Source: Patulibacter sp. SYSU D01012
Lineage (GTDB): Bacteria > Actinomycetota > Thermoleophilia > Solirubrobacterales > Solirubrobacteraceae
Assembly: GCF_017916475.1 (NCBI RefSeq)
Contig: NZ_JAFMTB010000004.1
Coordinates: forward strand, 124,001-188,000
Reading direction: 5' to 3'
Length of the DNA stretch: 64,000 nt
Each line of letters opens with the position of its first letter. The stretch's first letter is position 1. The notes under the pieces are model-generated. The model ran no database searches. It was not told where the DNA came from and saw only the letters and a program-made list of their open reading frames with translations. This document shows positions 24,075 through 32,540 of this stretch, piece after piece. The position numbers were made by a program, and so were the translations under genes.

Positions 24075-25171
24075 TGCGCGTTGGCGTCGTAACCGAGATC
24101 AAGCCGGCCGAGCGCCGGGTCGCCCTGACGCCCGCGGGCGCGCTCGAGCTGACCGAGGCCGGCCACGAGGTCCTCGTCCAGGCCGGTGCCGGCGTGGGCT
24201 CGGGCTTCGCGGACCAGGCGTACGTCGCCTCGGGCGCCCGCATCGTCGACGAGGCGAAGAGCGTTTGGGGCGAGAGCGAGCTGCTCCTGAAGGTCAAGGA
24301 GCCGATCAAGCCCGAGTACGAGCTCCTGAACAAGGACGCCACGCTCTTCACGTACCTGCACCTGGCCGCCGACGCGCCGCTGACGGAGGCGCTCGTCGCC
24401 AACGGCACGAACGCCATCGCGTACGAGACGGTCGTCGGCCCGAAGGGCGGCCTGCCGCTCCTGGCCCCGATGTCCGAGGTCGCGGGCCGCCTGGCCGCGC
24501 AGGCCGGCGCGTACTTCCTGCAGGCCCCGCTCGGCGGCCGCGGCGTGCTGATCGGCGGCGTCCCGGGCGTCGCCCCGGCGCGCGTCGTCGTCATCGGCGG
24601 CGGCGTCGTCGGCACGAACGCCGCCCGCGTGGCGGTCGGCATGGGCGCCGAGGTCACGATCCTCGAGCGCTCCATCCCGCGCCTGATCGAGCTGGAGCAG
24701 TACTTCGAGGGCCGCGCGCGCGTCCTCATGAGCGACCCGCTGACGCTCCGCGAGGAGGTCAGCCACGCCGACGTCGTCATCGGCGCGGTCCTCGTCGCCG
24801 GCGCCGCGGCGCCGAAGCTCATCTCGCGCGAGATGCTCGCCGACATGCGCAAGAACGCGGTCATCGTCGACGTGGCGATCGACCAGGGCGGCTGCGCCGA
24901 GACGTCGACCCCGACGACGCACGGCGACCCGACCTACGTCGTCGACGACGTCCTGCACTACTGCGTGGCGAACATGCCGGGCGCCGTGCCCGCGACGTCG
25001 ACCCGCGCGCTGACGAACGCGACCCTGCCCTACGTCAAGGCGCTCGCCAACGGCGTCGACGAGGCCCTGGCGGCCGACCCGGGCCTGCAGTCCGGCGTGA
25101 ACGTCCGCGGCGGCGAGATCCTCGTGCCGGCCGTGGCCGAGGCCCTCGAGGCCTCCCGCTCCGCCGCCTGA
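24074..25171 (+). CDS. ald: Alanine dehydrogenase
   Basis: A 365-residue NAD-dependent alanine dehydrogenase, alanine to pyruvate and ammonia. N-terminal substrate domain MRVGVVTEIKPAERRVALTP and VKEPIKPEYELL; Rossmann fold VVVIGGGVVGTNAARVAVGMGAEV (about 170-193); catalytic His in TYLHLAAD and Asp in VIVDVAIDQGGCAETS. The length is normal. The start overlaps the aminotransferase stop (TGATG). In this operon it regenerates pyruvate, the amino acceptor, from the alanine made by the aminotransferase, closing a cycle whose net result is deamination. A strong hairpin follows at 25175-25198. Confidence 0.95.
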   Translation: MRVGVVTEIKPAERRVALTPAGALELTEAGHEVLVQAGAGVGSGFADQAYVASGARIVDEAKSVWGESELLLKVKEPIKPEYELLNKDATLFTYLHLAADAPLTEALVANGTNAIAYETVVGPKGGLPLLAPMSEVAGRLAAQAGAYFLQAPLGGRGVLIGGVPGVAPARVVVIGGGVVGTNAARVAVGMGAEVTILERSIPRLIELEQYFEGRARVLMSDPLTLREEVSHADVVIGAVLVAGAAAPKLISREMLADMRKNAVIVDVAIDQGGCAETSTPTTHGDPTYVVDDVLHYCVANMPGAVPATSTRALTNATLPYVKALANGVDEALAADPGLQSGVNVRGGEILVPAVAEALEASRSAA

Positions 25172-25174
25172 GCG

Positions 25175-25198
25175 GCGGGGTCCGTCCGCGGACCCCGC
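25175..25198 (+). terminator. Terminator after ald
   Basis: A 10-base perfect stem with loop TCCG begins 3 bases after the ald stop. Confidence 0.7.
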
Positions 25199-25217
25199 GA
25201 CGCCGCGCCGCTCCGAC

Positions 25218-25239
25218 GCCCGTCCGCCGCAGGACGGGC
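25218..25239 (-). terminator. Hairpin after cation diffusion facilitator gene
   Basis: An 8-base perfect stem with a 6-base loop lies 41 bases past the stop of the minus-strand CDF gene. Confidence 0.5.
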
Positions 25240-25280
25240 TGCCGGGGCGGCGTTCGTCGTTCTGGAGGCTTCCCCTCCGC

Positions 25281-26225
25281 TCACCCGCGGTCGCTGCGGT
25301 CCAGCTGCGCGTCGGCGAACGACGCGGGGTCCTCGAGCGGCTCGAGGTGCGTCGTGATCGTCACGGGCTCGAGGGGCGGGCGCAGGTCGCGCTCGAGCTC
25401 CTCGACCAGGTCGTGCCCGCGCTGCACCGTCCACGCACCGGGCACGAGGACGTGCACCGAGACGAACGCCCGCTGGCCCGAGCGGCGGGTGCGCAGCGCG
25501 TGGAAGCGCACGTCGTCCGAGGTGTAGCTGCGCAGGGTGCGCTCGATGCCCGCCAGCTCCTCGCCGTCGAGCGCCCGGTCCATCAGGCCGTCGGCGGAGC
25601 GGCGCACCAGCCCCACGCCCGCCACGACGATGTTGACCGCCACGGCGAGCGCCACGAGCGGGTCGAGCGCCTGCCACCCGGTGAGCGCCACGAGCGCGAC
25701 GCCGACGACGACGCCGGCCGACGTCCACACGTCGGTCAGCAGGTGCTTGCCGTCCGCCTCGAGCGTGAGCGACCGGTCGCGCCGGCCGGCGGTGACCAGC
25801 AGGCGCCCCACCACGAGGTTGAGCAGCGACGCGAGCACCGAGACCGCCACGCCGACCCCGACGTCGGTGACGGCGGACGGGTGCAGCAGGCGGTCGATCG
25901 CCGTGAAGCCGATCGTCGCCGCGGCGACCAGGATCAGCGTGCCCTCGATGCCGGCGGCCAGGTAGTTGGCCTTCTCGTGGCCGTAGGCGTGCTCCTCGTC
26001 CGCGGGCCGCGCCGCCCACACGACGGCGACCAGGCCCACCGACGCGCCGACGAGGTTGACGATCGACTCGGCGGCGTCCGACAGCAGGCCCACCGAGCCG
26101 GTCAGCGCCCACGCGCCGGTCTTCAGCGCGATCGTCGCCACCGCCGTCGCGATCGACAGCACCATCAGGCGCCGCAGGCGGCGGTCGCGCTCCGCGGCGG
26201 GGGTCACGGCGTCGGGGGCGGCCAT
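25281..26225 (-). CDS. Cation diffusion facilitator family transporter
   Basis: A 314-residue divalent metal/proton antiporter. Six hydrophobic segments precede a cytoplasmic C-terminal domain (GEELAGIERTLRSY to the end). The metal site in TM2 reads LLSDAAESIVNL and in TM5 EADGKHLLTDVWTS, giving the Asp/His-Asp pattern typical of Zn/Fe-type CDFs. The YGHEKANYLAA motif follows TM3. It exports Zn, Fe or Mn; which one is not readable. The ATG at 26225 has TAGCCT 10 bases upstream. It is unrelated in function to the flanking polyamine genes. Confidence 0.92.
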   Translation of the reverse strand: MAAPDAVTPAAERDRRLRRLMVLSIATAVATIALKTGAWALTGSVGLLSDAAESIVNLVGASVGLVAVVWAARPADEEHAYGHEKANYLAAGIEGTLILVAAATIGFTAIDRLLHPSAVTDVGVGVAVSVLASLLNLVVGRLLVTAGRRDRSLTLEADGKHLLTDVWTSAGVVVGVALVALTGWQALDPLVALAVAVNIVVAGVGLVRRSADGLMDRALDGEELAGIERTLRSYTSDDVRFHALRTRRSGQRAFVSVHVLVPGAWTVQRGHDLVEELERDLRPPLEPVTITTHLEPLEDPASFADAQLDRSDRG

Positions 26226-26235
26226 GGGGCCGCGC

Positions 26236-26241
26236 AGGCTA
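26236..26241 (-). promoter_or_regulatory. -10 box of CDF transporter gene
   Basis: TAGCCT on the minus strand, 10 bases before the ATG at 26225. Confidence 0.5.
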
Positions 26242-26507
26242 GCCGTCCCGCCGGGGTGCGGCGGTCTCCCGCGCACCCCCGAACCGGGTTGTGGCGCGGC
26301 CGACTTCGGGCTTGGCCGCAGCCCCGGACCGCGATCCCCACGCGACCGGACGGCCGTCACACGACCCTGGCCACTCCGTCCACCCGGCGCGGGCAACCTC
26401 AGGCCTTCTGTCGGGTTCCCGCTCGCCCGCCCAGCGCCGATACTGGGCCCAACGTCCGAGAGGTGCGCCCGCCGCGGCGCCCGCGACCCCACCGGAGCCC
26501 CATCCGC

Positions 26508-27953
26508 ATGAGCACCACCGAGGTCATCACGCTCAAGAACCTCGTCGACGGCCAGCTCGTCGACGCCACCACCGGCGAGTACGAGGACGTCCTCGACCCG
26601 GCGACGGAAGAGGTCATCGCGCGCATGCCGCTGGGTGGCCCCGCGGACGTCACCCGCGCCGTCGACGCGGCCGCCCGCGCCGCCCGCGACTGGGGCCGCA
26701 CCACGCCCGCCGACCGCGCGCTGGCGATGCTGAAGCTGGCCGACCTGCTCGACGCGCACGCCGACGAGCTGACCGACCTGGAGTCGCGCGACGCCGGCAA
26801 GCCCCGCGCCGCGGCGGCCGAGGAGGTCGCGTCCTGCTCCGACCACCTGCGCTTCTTCGCCGGCGCCGCGCGCACCCTGCAGGGCCAGGCGACGGGCGAG
26901 TACACCGAGGGCTACACCTCGATGGTGCGCCGCGAGCCGATCGGCGTCGTCGGCCAGATCACGCCGTGGAACTACCCGCTCGCGATGGCGATGTGGAAGA
27001 TCGGCCCGGCGCTGGCCGGCGGCAACACGATCGTCCTCAAGCCGTCCGAGCTGACGCCGCTGACGACCGTCCGCCTGGCCGAGCTGGCGAACGAGGTGCT
27101 GCCCGCCGGCGTCCTCAACGTCATCACCGGCCACGGCGTGCCCGTCGGCTCGGGCATCGTCACCGACCGCCGCGTGCGCCTGATCTCGCTGACCGGCTCG
27201 GTCGGCACCGGCAAGAAGATCGCCGCCGCCGCGGCCGAGACCCTCGCCATCGCCCACCTGGAGCTGGGCGGCAAGGCGCCCGTCGTCGTGCTGGACGACG
27301 CCGACGTCGACAAGGTCGTCGAGGGCCTGATGGTCGGCGGCCTGTACAACGCCGGCCAGGACTGCACCGCCGCCTGCCGCATCATCGCCACGCCCGGCGT
27401 GCACGACCGCCTGGTCGCCGCGCTCGTCCCGGCGATGGAGGCGCTGAAGGTCGGCGAGCCGCTCTCGTCCGACGACGTCGAGCTGGGGCCCGTCATCTCG
27501 GCCGCCCAGCGCGAGCGGGTGCTCGGCTTCGTCGCGCGGGCGGAGGAGGCCGGCGCGCAGATCCTCACCGGCGGGACGGCCGTCGGCGAGCGCGGCTACT
27601 TCGTGGCGCCGACGCTGGTCGGCGGCCCGGCCCAGGACAGCGAGATCGTCCAGCGCGAGGTCTTCGGCCCCGTCATGACGATCCAGCAGGCGACGGACGC
27701 GGAGCAGGCGCTCGAGTGGGCCAACGACACGGTCTACGGCCTGGCGGCGTCCGTCTGGAGCCGCGACGTCGGCACGACGATGCGCTTCGCCCGCGAGCTG
27801 AACTTCGGCTGCGTCTGGGTCAACGAGCACATGCCGTACATGTCCGAGATGCCCCACGGCGGCTTCGGCGAGTCCGGCTACGGCAAGGACCTGTCCGTCT
27901 ACTCGCTCGAGGAGTACACGCGGATCAAGCACGTGATGGTCAACCTGGACTGA
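26508..27953 (+). CDS. Aminobutyraldehyde/betaine-aldehyde-type dehydrogenase
   Basis: A 481-residue NAD-dependent aldehyde dehydrogenase close to gamma-aminobutyraldehyde dehydrogenase (PatD) and related aminoaldehyde enzymes. Marks: TPWNYPLAMAMWKIGPALAGGN, the general base Glu in HLELGGKAPVVV, the nucleophile Cys in NAGQDCTAACR, and the C-terminal GGFGESGYGKDLS. It would oxidise 4-aminobutanal, the product of putrescine transamination or oxidation, to GABA. The ATG at 26508 has ACCGGAG upstream. The 282-base upstream gap has only a degenerate regulon-like sequence (26342-26354, two mismatches). Fits the pathway between the oxidases and aminotransferases. Confidence 0.88.
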   Translation: MSTTEVITLKNLVDGQLVDATTGEYEDVLDPATEEVIARMPLGGPADVTRAVDAAARAARDWGRTTPADRALAMLKLADLLDAHADELTDLESRDAGKPRAAAAEEVASCSDHLRFFAGAARTLQGQATGEYTEGYTSMVRREPIGVVGQITPWNYPLAMAMWKIGPALAGGNTIVLKPSELTPLTTVRLAELANEVLPAGVLNVITGHGVPVGSGIVTDRRVRLISLTGSVGTGKKIAAAAAETLAIAHLELGGKAPVVVLDDADVDKVVEGLMVGGLYNAGQDCTAACRIIATPGVHDRLVAALVPAMEALKVGEPLSSDDVELGPVISAAQRERVLGFVARAEEAGAQILTGGTAVGERGYFVAPTLVGGPAQDSEIVQREVFGPVMTIQQATDAEQALEWANDTVYGLAASVWSRDVGTTMRFARELNFGCVWVNEHMPYMSEMPHGGFGESGYGKDLSVYSLEEYTRIKHVMVNLD

Positions 27954-28100
27954 GGGAGGCGGGTCGAGCGGTCCCGGCGGGCCGCCCGGCCGCGATGACG
28001 CCGCGGCCCGGCCCCGGCCCCCGCGTGCGGGTCGCCGCGGCCGAACGACCGGCGCCCGGGCCCGCGGTCGCCGGCCGGCCCGCGCTGCGAGACTCCGCCG

Positions 28101-29213
28101 GTGCGCCGCCCCGCTCCCTACCCCGCCCTCCAGGCCGTCGTGGCGGTGGGGCTGCTGGGGCGGCTGGCCCGCGGCCGCCGGCGCCGCCCCCCGCTCCAGG
28201 CCCCGACCGGTCCCGCCGTCCGCGCCGCCGCCTCGACCGCCGCCCGGCGGTCCGCCCCCACGGTCTCCGTCGTGATCCCCGCCCGCGACGAGGCGGACCG
28301 CCTGGGCCCGTGCCTGGACGGCTTGCGCGGCATGGACGCCGAGGTGCTCGTCGTCGACGACCGGTCGACGGACGGCACCGCCGCGGTGGCCCGGGCCGGC
28401 GGCGCGCGGGTCGTGGCGGGCCGCGAGCTGCCCGCGGGGTGGCGCGGCAAGGCGTGGGCGCTCCAGCAGGGCCTGCGGGCGGCGACGGGCGACTGGGTCG
28501 TCTTCCTCGACGCCGACGTGCGTCCGCGGCCGGGCCTGGTGCCGGCCGTCGTCGCGGCGGCCGACGGGTTCGACGTGCTGAGCGCGGCGCCGCGGTTCGT
28601 CTGCGACGGCGCGGCCGAGCGCCTGCTCCACCCGGCGATGGCCGTCACGCTGCCGCTGCGCTTCGGCCCGACCGACGTGCCGGGCTGGCAGCCGCGGCCG
28701 TCGCGGGCGCTCGCCAACGGCCAGTGCCTCGTGGTGCGACGGGAGCCGTTCCTCGCGGCCGGCGGGTGGACGCGCGTGCGGGGCCACCTGACCGAGGACG
28801 TCGCGCTCGTGCGGGCCGTGCGGCGGGCCGGCGGCCGCGTGGGCTTCGCCGACGCCGTCGACCTGCTCGACGTGCGGATGTACCGCTCCGCGCGCGAGAC
28901 GTGGACGGGCTGGGGTCGCTCCCTCATGGCCCCCGACGCGACGGCCCCGCTGGCGCAGGCGGCCGACGTCGCGACGCTGTGGGTGGCCATGGCCCTGCCC
29001 CTCCCCCGACTGCTCACCGGACGCGGATCCCCGTTCGACGCGCTGCTGCTCGCGCTGCGCCTGGCCCTGCACGGGGCGCTGGCGCGGTCGTACCGGCCGC
29101 GCGGCCTGCCGTTCTGGCTGGCGCCGCTCGCCGACCTGCCCGTGGTGGGCTGGCTGACGTGGCGGGCGGTGCGACCCGACCGGACGTGGCGCGGGCGCAC
29201 GTACGAGGGGTGA
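28101..29213 (+). CDS. Family 2 glycosyltransferase, membrane-associated
   Basis: A 370-residue GT-A glycosyltransferase. The domain starts with TVSVVIPARDEADRLG (about 54-69), has VLVVDDRSTDGTAAVA, the metal-binding FLDADVRP (DAD), and the acceptor-side motif LTEDVALVRAVRRAGG (ED). Hydrophobic segments near the N-terminus and after residue 290 suggest membrane attachment. The layout resembles CrtQ/CruC-like carotenoid or hopanoid glycosyltransferases, and a carotenoid operon lies 7 kb away, but the substrate cannot be proven. GTG 28101 is preceded by GAGACT at 6 bases, the leaderless pattern. Confidence 0.8.
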   Translation: MRRPAPYPALQAVVAVGLLGRLARGRRRRPPLQAPTGPAVRAAASTAARRSAPTVSVVIPARDEADRLGPCLDGLRGMDAEVLVVDDRSTDGTAAVARAGGARVVAGRELPAGWRGKAWALQQGLRAATGDWVVFLDADVRPRPGLVPAVVAAADGFDVLSAAPRFVCDGAAERLLHPAMAVTLPLRFGPTDVPGWQPRPSRALANGQCLVVRREPFLAAGGWTRVRGHLTEDVALVRAVRRAGGRVGFADAVDLLDVRMYRSARETWTGWGRSLMAPDATAPLAQAADVATLWVAMALPLPRLLTGRGSPFDALLLALRLALHGALARSYRPRGLPFWLAPLADLPVVGWLTWRAVRPDRTWRGRTYEG

Positions 29214-29349
29214 CGCCCGGCAGGCGCCGCCCCGCCCCCTCCGCACGGTGGCCGGACCGCCGACGCGCACGAGCGGCGGCGGTCCGCGGCGCGCCAACCG
29301 GACGTCCGCTCCGGCGCGGCGTCCCCCCGCCGGCTGCGAGGCTGCCCGC

Positions 29350-30003
29350 GTGCGAGGGCTCCGCGACATCCCCCGGCACCGCTGGCTCGTCGTCGCCGCG
29401 GTGTGGGCGGCCTGCGCGCTCGCGGCGGGAGTCTTCCTCCTGCTGGAGGGGCATCAGGGCGAGGTGCACCGACGGGCGAGCTGGACGCTGCTCGGCGTGG
29501 CCGACGGCGGGCGGAGCCTGCTCGTGCGCACGCCGGACCACGCCGCGTGCGAGCACCCCGAGATCCGTGCGTCGGAGCTGCCCGACGGCCGCATCTTCGT
29601 GCAGTCGTCCCTGGTGACCCCCGTCGGCACGTACGACTGCCTGCTCGCGCTCATCTCGGGCACGGTGGTGCGGCTGCGGCTCGGGCGCCCGGTGGACGGG
29701 CGGCCCGTGGTGGGTCCGCGCCGGCGTCCCCCGCAGCCGTACTTCGACGGCGAGCCGCCGGTCGGGCTCCGCCGTCCGGCGGCGCGCACGCCGCCGGAGG
29801 TGGCGGGCCTCCGCTTCCGCGACGCGCGGGCCGCCCTCTGCACCGCCGGCTTCCAGGCCGATCGGCGTGGCCCGGTCGACGGGATGACGATCGCCGTGTC
29901 GGCACCACGCGACCCGCGGCCGCAGGGCTCCCGGCCGGTTCCGCGGTGCACGGACGGCACGCTTCCGCGGGTGACGGTGCGCACGGCCGCCACCGGCGAC
30001 TGA
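29350..30003 (+). CDS. Membrane-anchored protein with PASTA-like C-terminus
   Basis: A 217-residue protein with one N-terminal transmembrane helix (RWLVVAAVWAACALAAGVFLLL, about 11-32). An extracellular region with paired cysteines follows (HAACEHPEI, VGTYDCLLALI), and then a Pro/Arg-rich linker. The final 70 residues begin PPEVAGLRFRDARAALCTAGF, which matches the start of PASTA domains that bind peptidoglycan or beta-lactams. The start is GTG 29350. The PASTA assignment rests on that one motif; the rest of the protein is not recognised. A cell-envelope role is inferred. Confidence 0.65.
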   Translation: MRGLRDIPRHRWLVVAAVWAACALAAGVFLLLEGHQGEVHRRASWTLLGVADGGRSLLVRTPDHAACEHPEIRASELPDGRIFVQSSLVTPVGTYDCLLALISGTVVRLRLGRPVDGRPVVGPRRRPPQPYFDGEPPVGLRRPAARTPPEVAGLRFRDARAALCTAGFQADRRGPVDGMTIAVSAPRDPRPQGSRPVPRCTDGTLPRVTVRTAATGD

Positions 30004-30039
30004 CCGCCGGCCGGGGACGGCCTTCGCGGTGGTGCCGCC

Positions 30040-30603
30040 TCAGGCCGCGGCGACCGCGCGCAGCTCGTCGAGCGTGTCGCGCAGGACCTGCCGCAACGGG
30101 TCGCGGTCGTCCTCGGCCACCCAGCGCGAGAAGCCGACGCGGAAGACGGCGATCCCCGCCTCGGCCGCCAGCGCGGCGGCCGGGTCGCCGACGCCCCGGC
30201 GCCGCAGCGCCTGGGTCACGCCGTCGGCCATCGCGGCCAGCTTGATGAGCTCGCGCTCCTGCAGCTCGGGCGTGCTCTCGACGATGCGCATCCGCCAGGC
30301 CGCCGGTTCGCGTCGCGCCTCGAAGAGGTCCGCCGCGGCATCGAGCCCGGCCGCGATGGCGTCGAGGGCCGCGGCGGACTCCGGTGCGGCGATCACCGCG
30401 GCGACGAACCGCTCCAACAGCTCCTGCGAGCCGTCGAACAGCACCTCGCGCTTGTCGGCGTAGTGCCGGAAGAACGTGCGCTTGGTCAGCCCGGCGCGCT
30501 CGGCGATGTCCGCCACGGTCGTCGCCTCGTAGCCCCGCTCGTCGAAGAGCGCGAGGGCGGCCTGCCGCAGGCGGCCGGGCGCGTCGGGTTCCCATCGGGC
30601 CAC
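30040..30603 (-). CDS. TetR family regulator of adjacent SDR gene
   Basis: A 187-residue TetR repressor: HTH at RLRQAALALFDERGYEATTVADIAERAGLTKRTFFRHYADKREVLF (about 11-56), with a TetR ligand domain behind. It is divergent from an SDR/epimerase gene; the 129-base gap has two copies of a GATGACACC-type half-palindrome. This is the standard arrangement of a repressor controlling itself and one enzyme. The GTG at 30603 lies 6 bases after TAGACT, so its message is leaderless. Confidence 0.9.
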   Translation of the reverse strand: MARWEPDAPGRLRQAALALFDERGYEATTVADIAERAGLTKRTFFRHYADKREVLFDGSQELLERFVAAVIAAPESAAALDAIAAGLDAAADLFEARREPAAWRMRIVESTPELQERELIKLAAMADGVTQALRRRGVGDPAAALAAEAGIAVFRVGFSRWVAEDDRDPLRQVLRDTLDELRAVAAA

Positions 30604-30609
30604 GCCCCG

Positions 30610-30615
30610 AGTCTA
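30610..30615 (-). promoter_or_regulatory. -10 box of TetR gene
   Basis: TAGACT on the minus strand, 6 bases before the GTG at 30603. Confidence 0.55.
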
Positions 30616-30629
30616 CGGATCGCGAACGC

Positions 30630-30678
30630 GATGACACCGGGTGACATCCATGCTAGCGTGATGACACCAAGCGACATC
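30630..30678. promoter_or_regulatory. Two TetR operators
   Basis: Two 19-base sites exactly 30 bases apart: 30630-30648 (GATGACACC-G-GGTGACATC, imperfect palindrome with one mismatched pair) and 30660-30678 (GATGACACCAAGCGACATC, a degenerate copy). The first sits 15 bases upstream of the TetR -10 box. Confidence 0.65.
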
Positions 30679-30732
30679 ACCGCTCGGCGCACTCCCGCGC
30701 CGTGGGTCGTCGCCTCATCTGGAGGTCTCTCC

Positions 30733-31644
30733 ATGCGCGTCTTCGTCACCGGTGCGTCCGGTCACATCGGGTCCGCCGTCGTCCCCGAGCTGCTCGGCGC
30801 CGGGCACCAGGTCGTGGGCCTGGCCCGCTCCGACCGCTCCGCCGCCGCCCTGCGCGCCGCCGGCGCCGAGGTCGTCCGCGGCGACCTCGACGACCTCGAC
30901 GGCCTGGCCGCCGCGGCGGCCGCGGCCGACGGCGTCGTCCACCTGGCCTTCAAGCACGAGGAGCTGTACGCCGGCGACTACGCCGCCGCCACCGCGGCCG
31001 ACCTGCGCGCGCTCGAGGCGCTGGGCGGCGCGCTCGCCGGCACGGGCAAGCCGTTCGTCAACACCGTCGGGACGCTCTCGCTGGGCATGGCCGGGATCAC
31101 CGGCCGGCCCGGGACGGAGGCGGACGTCCTCGACGCCGGTCCCCGCATCGAGGCCGAGAACGCGACGATCGCCCTCGCCGACCGCGGCGTGCGCTCCGCG
31201 GTGGTCCGCCTGGCGCCGCTCGTCCACAGCACGCTCGACCGCGAGGGCTTCGGCCCGGCGATGATCCGGATGGCCCGCGAGCACGGCGCCGCGGCGTACG
31301 TCGGCGACGGCGCCAACCGCTGGCCCGCGGTCCACACCCTCGACGCCGCGCGCCTGTACCGCCTGGCGCTCGAGTCCGCCCCGGCCGGCTCCCGCCTGCA
31401 CGGCGTCGCCGACGAGGGCGTCCCGTTCCGCGACATCGCCGCGGCCATCGGTGCCGGCCTGGGCCTGCCGGCCGTGAGCGTCGCGCCGGACGACGCCGCC
31501 GGCCACTTCGGCTTCCTCGCCGGCTTCGCGGTCGTCGACAACCCGGTCTCGAGCGCCGCGACGCGTGAGCTCCTGGGGTGGGAGCCGACCGGTCCGACCC
31601 TCCTCGCCGACCTGGCCGAGGGGCACTACTTCGCGGCGGCGTAG
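30733..31644 (+). CDS. NAD(P)-dependent extended/atypical SDR
   Basis: A 303-residue epimerase/reductase-like protein. The Rossmann motif MRVFVTGASGHIGSAVVPEL is at residues 1-20; DGVVHLAFKHE and VNTVGTLSLG follow. It lacks a clear YxxxK, as in atypical SDRs of the NmrA/TmrA type. The second half contains GVADEGVPFRDIAAAIGAGLG, seen in many uncharacterised actinobacterial SDRs. ATG with a strong TGGAGG 10 bases upstream. Expression is presumably controlled by the divergent TetR protein, pointing to a role in handling a small toxic or signalling molecule. Confidence 0.85.
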   Translation: MRVFVTGASGHIGSAVVPELLGAGHQVVGLARSDRSAAALRAAGAEVVRGDLDDLDGLAAAAAAADGVVHLAFKHEELYAGDYAAATAADLRALEALGGALAGTGKPFVNTVGTLSLGMAGITGRPGTEADVLDAGPRIEAENATIALADRGVRSAVVRLAPLVHSTLDREGFGPAMIRMAREHGAAAYVGDGANRWPAVHTLDAARLYRLALESAPAGSRLHGVADEGVPFRDIAAAIGAGLGLPAVSVAPDDAAGHFGFLAGFAVVDNPVSSAATRELLGWEPTGPTLLADLAEGHYFAAA

Positions 31645-31740
31645 GCCGCGGGGCTCGCGAGCGACCCGGGACGGCCGGAGCCGGGGGGGGGGCTCGCGAG
31701 GGACCCCGGGCGGCCGGGGCGGCGGGGGAGCCGGAGAGGG

Positions 31741-31930
31741 CGAGGCGGCGGCGGGGGCCGGAGGCGGCAGCCGGGGCCGCGAGGCGGCGGCGGGGCCGCG
31801 AGGCGGCGGCGGGGCCGCAAGGCGGCGGCGGGGCCGCAAGGCGGCGGCGGGGCCGCAAGGCGGCGGCGGGACCGCGAGGCGCGGCGGCGGGGCCGGAGGC
31901 GGCAGCGGGGCCGCAAGGCGGCGGGCCGAG
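31741..31930. repeat. 19-bp minisatellite
   Basis: A G-rich 19-base unit (RAGGCGGCGGCGGGGCCGC) is repeated in perfect or near-perfect register at 31781, 31800, 31819, 31838 and 31857, with decayed copies on both sides. A run of ten G lies just before, near 31684. No gene is seen. Confidence 0.85.
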
Positions 31931-32020
31931 CGCGGACCGAGACCGCGAGACGCGGGTCAGGCGCGGACCGGATCCGCGTGACGGCCGGCCAGGCGCGGAT
32001 CGAGCTCCCTAGACGGCGCC

Positions 32021-32340
32021 GGCGGCCGCCAGCGTGGGGCGGGACGCGCTGGTGCGGCGGATGTCCCGCGACGGTGGGGCGGAACGCGGTACTGCGGCGG
32101 ATGTCCCGCGACGGTGGGGCGGAACGCGGTACTGCGGCGGATGTCCCGCGACGGTGAGGCGGAACGCGGTACTGCGGCAAATGTCCCGCGACGGTGAGGC
32201 GGAACGCGGTACTGCGGCAAATGTCCCGCGACGGTGAGGCGGAACGCGCTGGCGAGGCGGATGTCCCGCGACGGTGAGGCGGAACGCGCTGGCGAGGCGG
32301 ATGTCCCGCGACGGTGAGGCGGAACGCGCTGGTGAGGCGG
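32021..32340. repeat. 40-bp tandem repeat array, 7 full copies
   Basis: Units of exactly 40 bases begin with ATGTCCCGCG at 32061, 32101, 32141, 32181, 32221, 32261 and 32301. A partial copy precedes and a truncated copy follows at 32341. Variants come in blocks: copies 1-4 end in GGTACTGCGGCRR and copies 5-7 in GCTGGYGAGGCGG, showing stepwise duplication. Open frames through the array are a by-product of the repeat. Confidence 0.92.
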
Positions 32341-32393
32341 ATGAGTGCGAGAGAGCAACGACATTCCGCCTCACCAGCGGGACGCGCCTCACC
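32313..32393. repeat. Inverted copy of the 40-bp unit closing the array
   Basis: The final part of the array (32313-32340) is followed after 25 bases by an imperfect reverse complement (32366-32393). The inner 14 bases on each side pair perfectly (CGCTGGTGAGGCGG). Confidence 0.7.
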
Positions 32394-32540
32394 CCCGCCA
32401 GGCCCCGGCTCACCCCGGCCGAGACGCGCCTCGCCTGCAACCGGGACCCGCCTCACTGACGGCGCAGGACGCCTCGACGGACGCCGAGACCCGCCTCGCC
32501 CCGCCGACGCCAGTCCCCCGCGGGGCCCCTGCTGGCCGCG

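Noticed and set aside
26342-26354. Ninth polyamine-regulon site before the aminobutyraldehyde-type dehydrogenase
   Set aside because: GCGACC-GGA-CGGC has two mismatches to the consensus; not counted.
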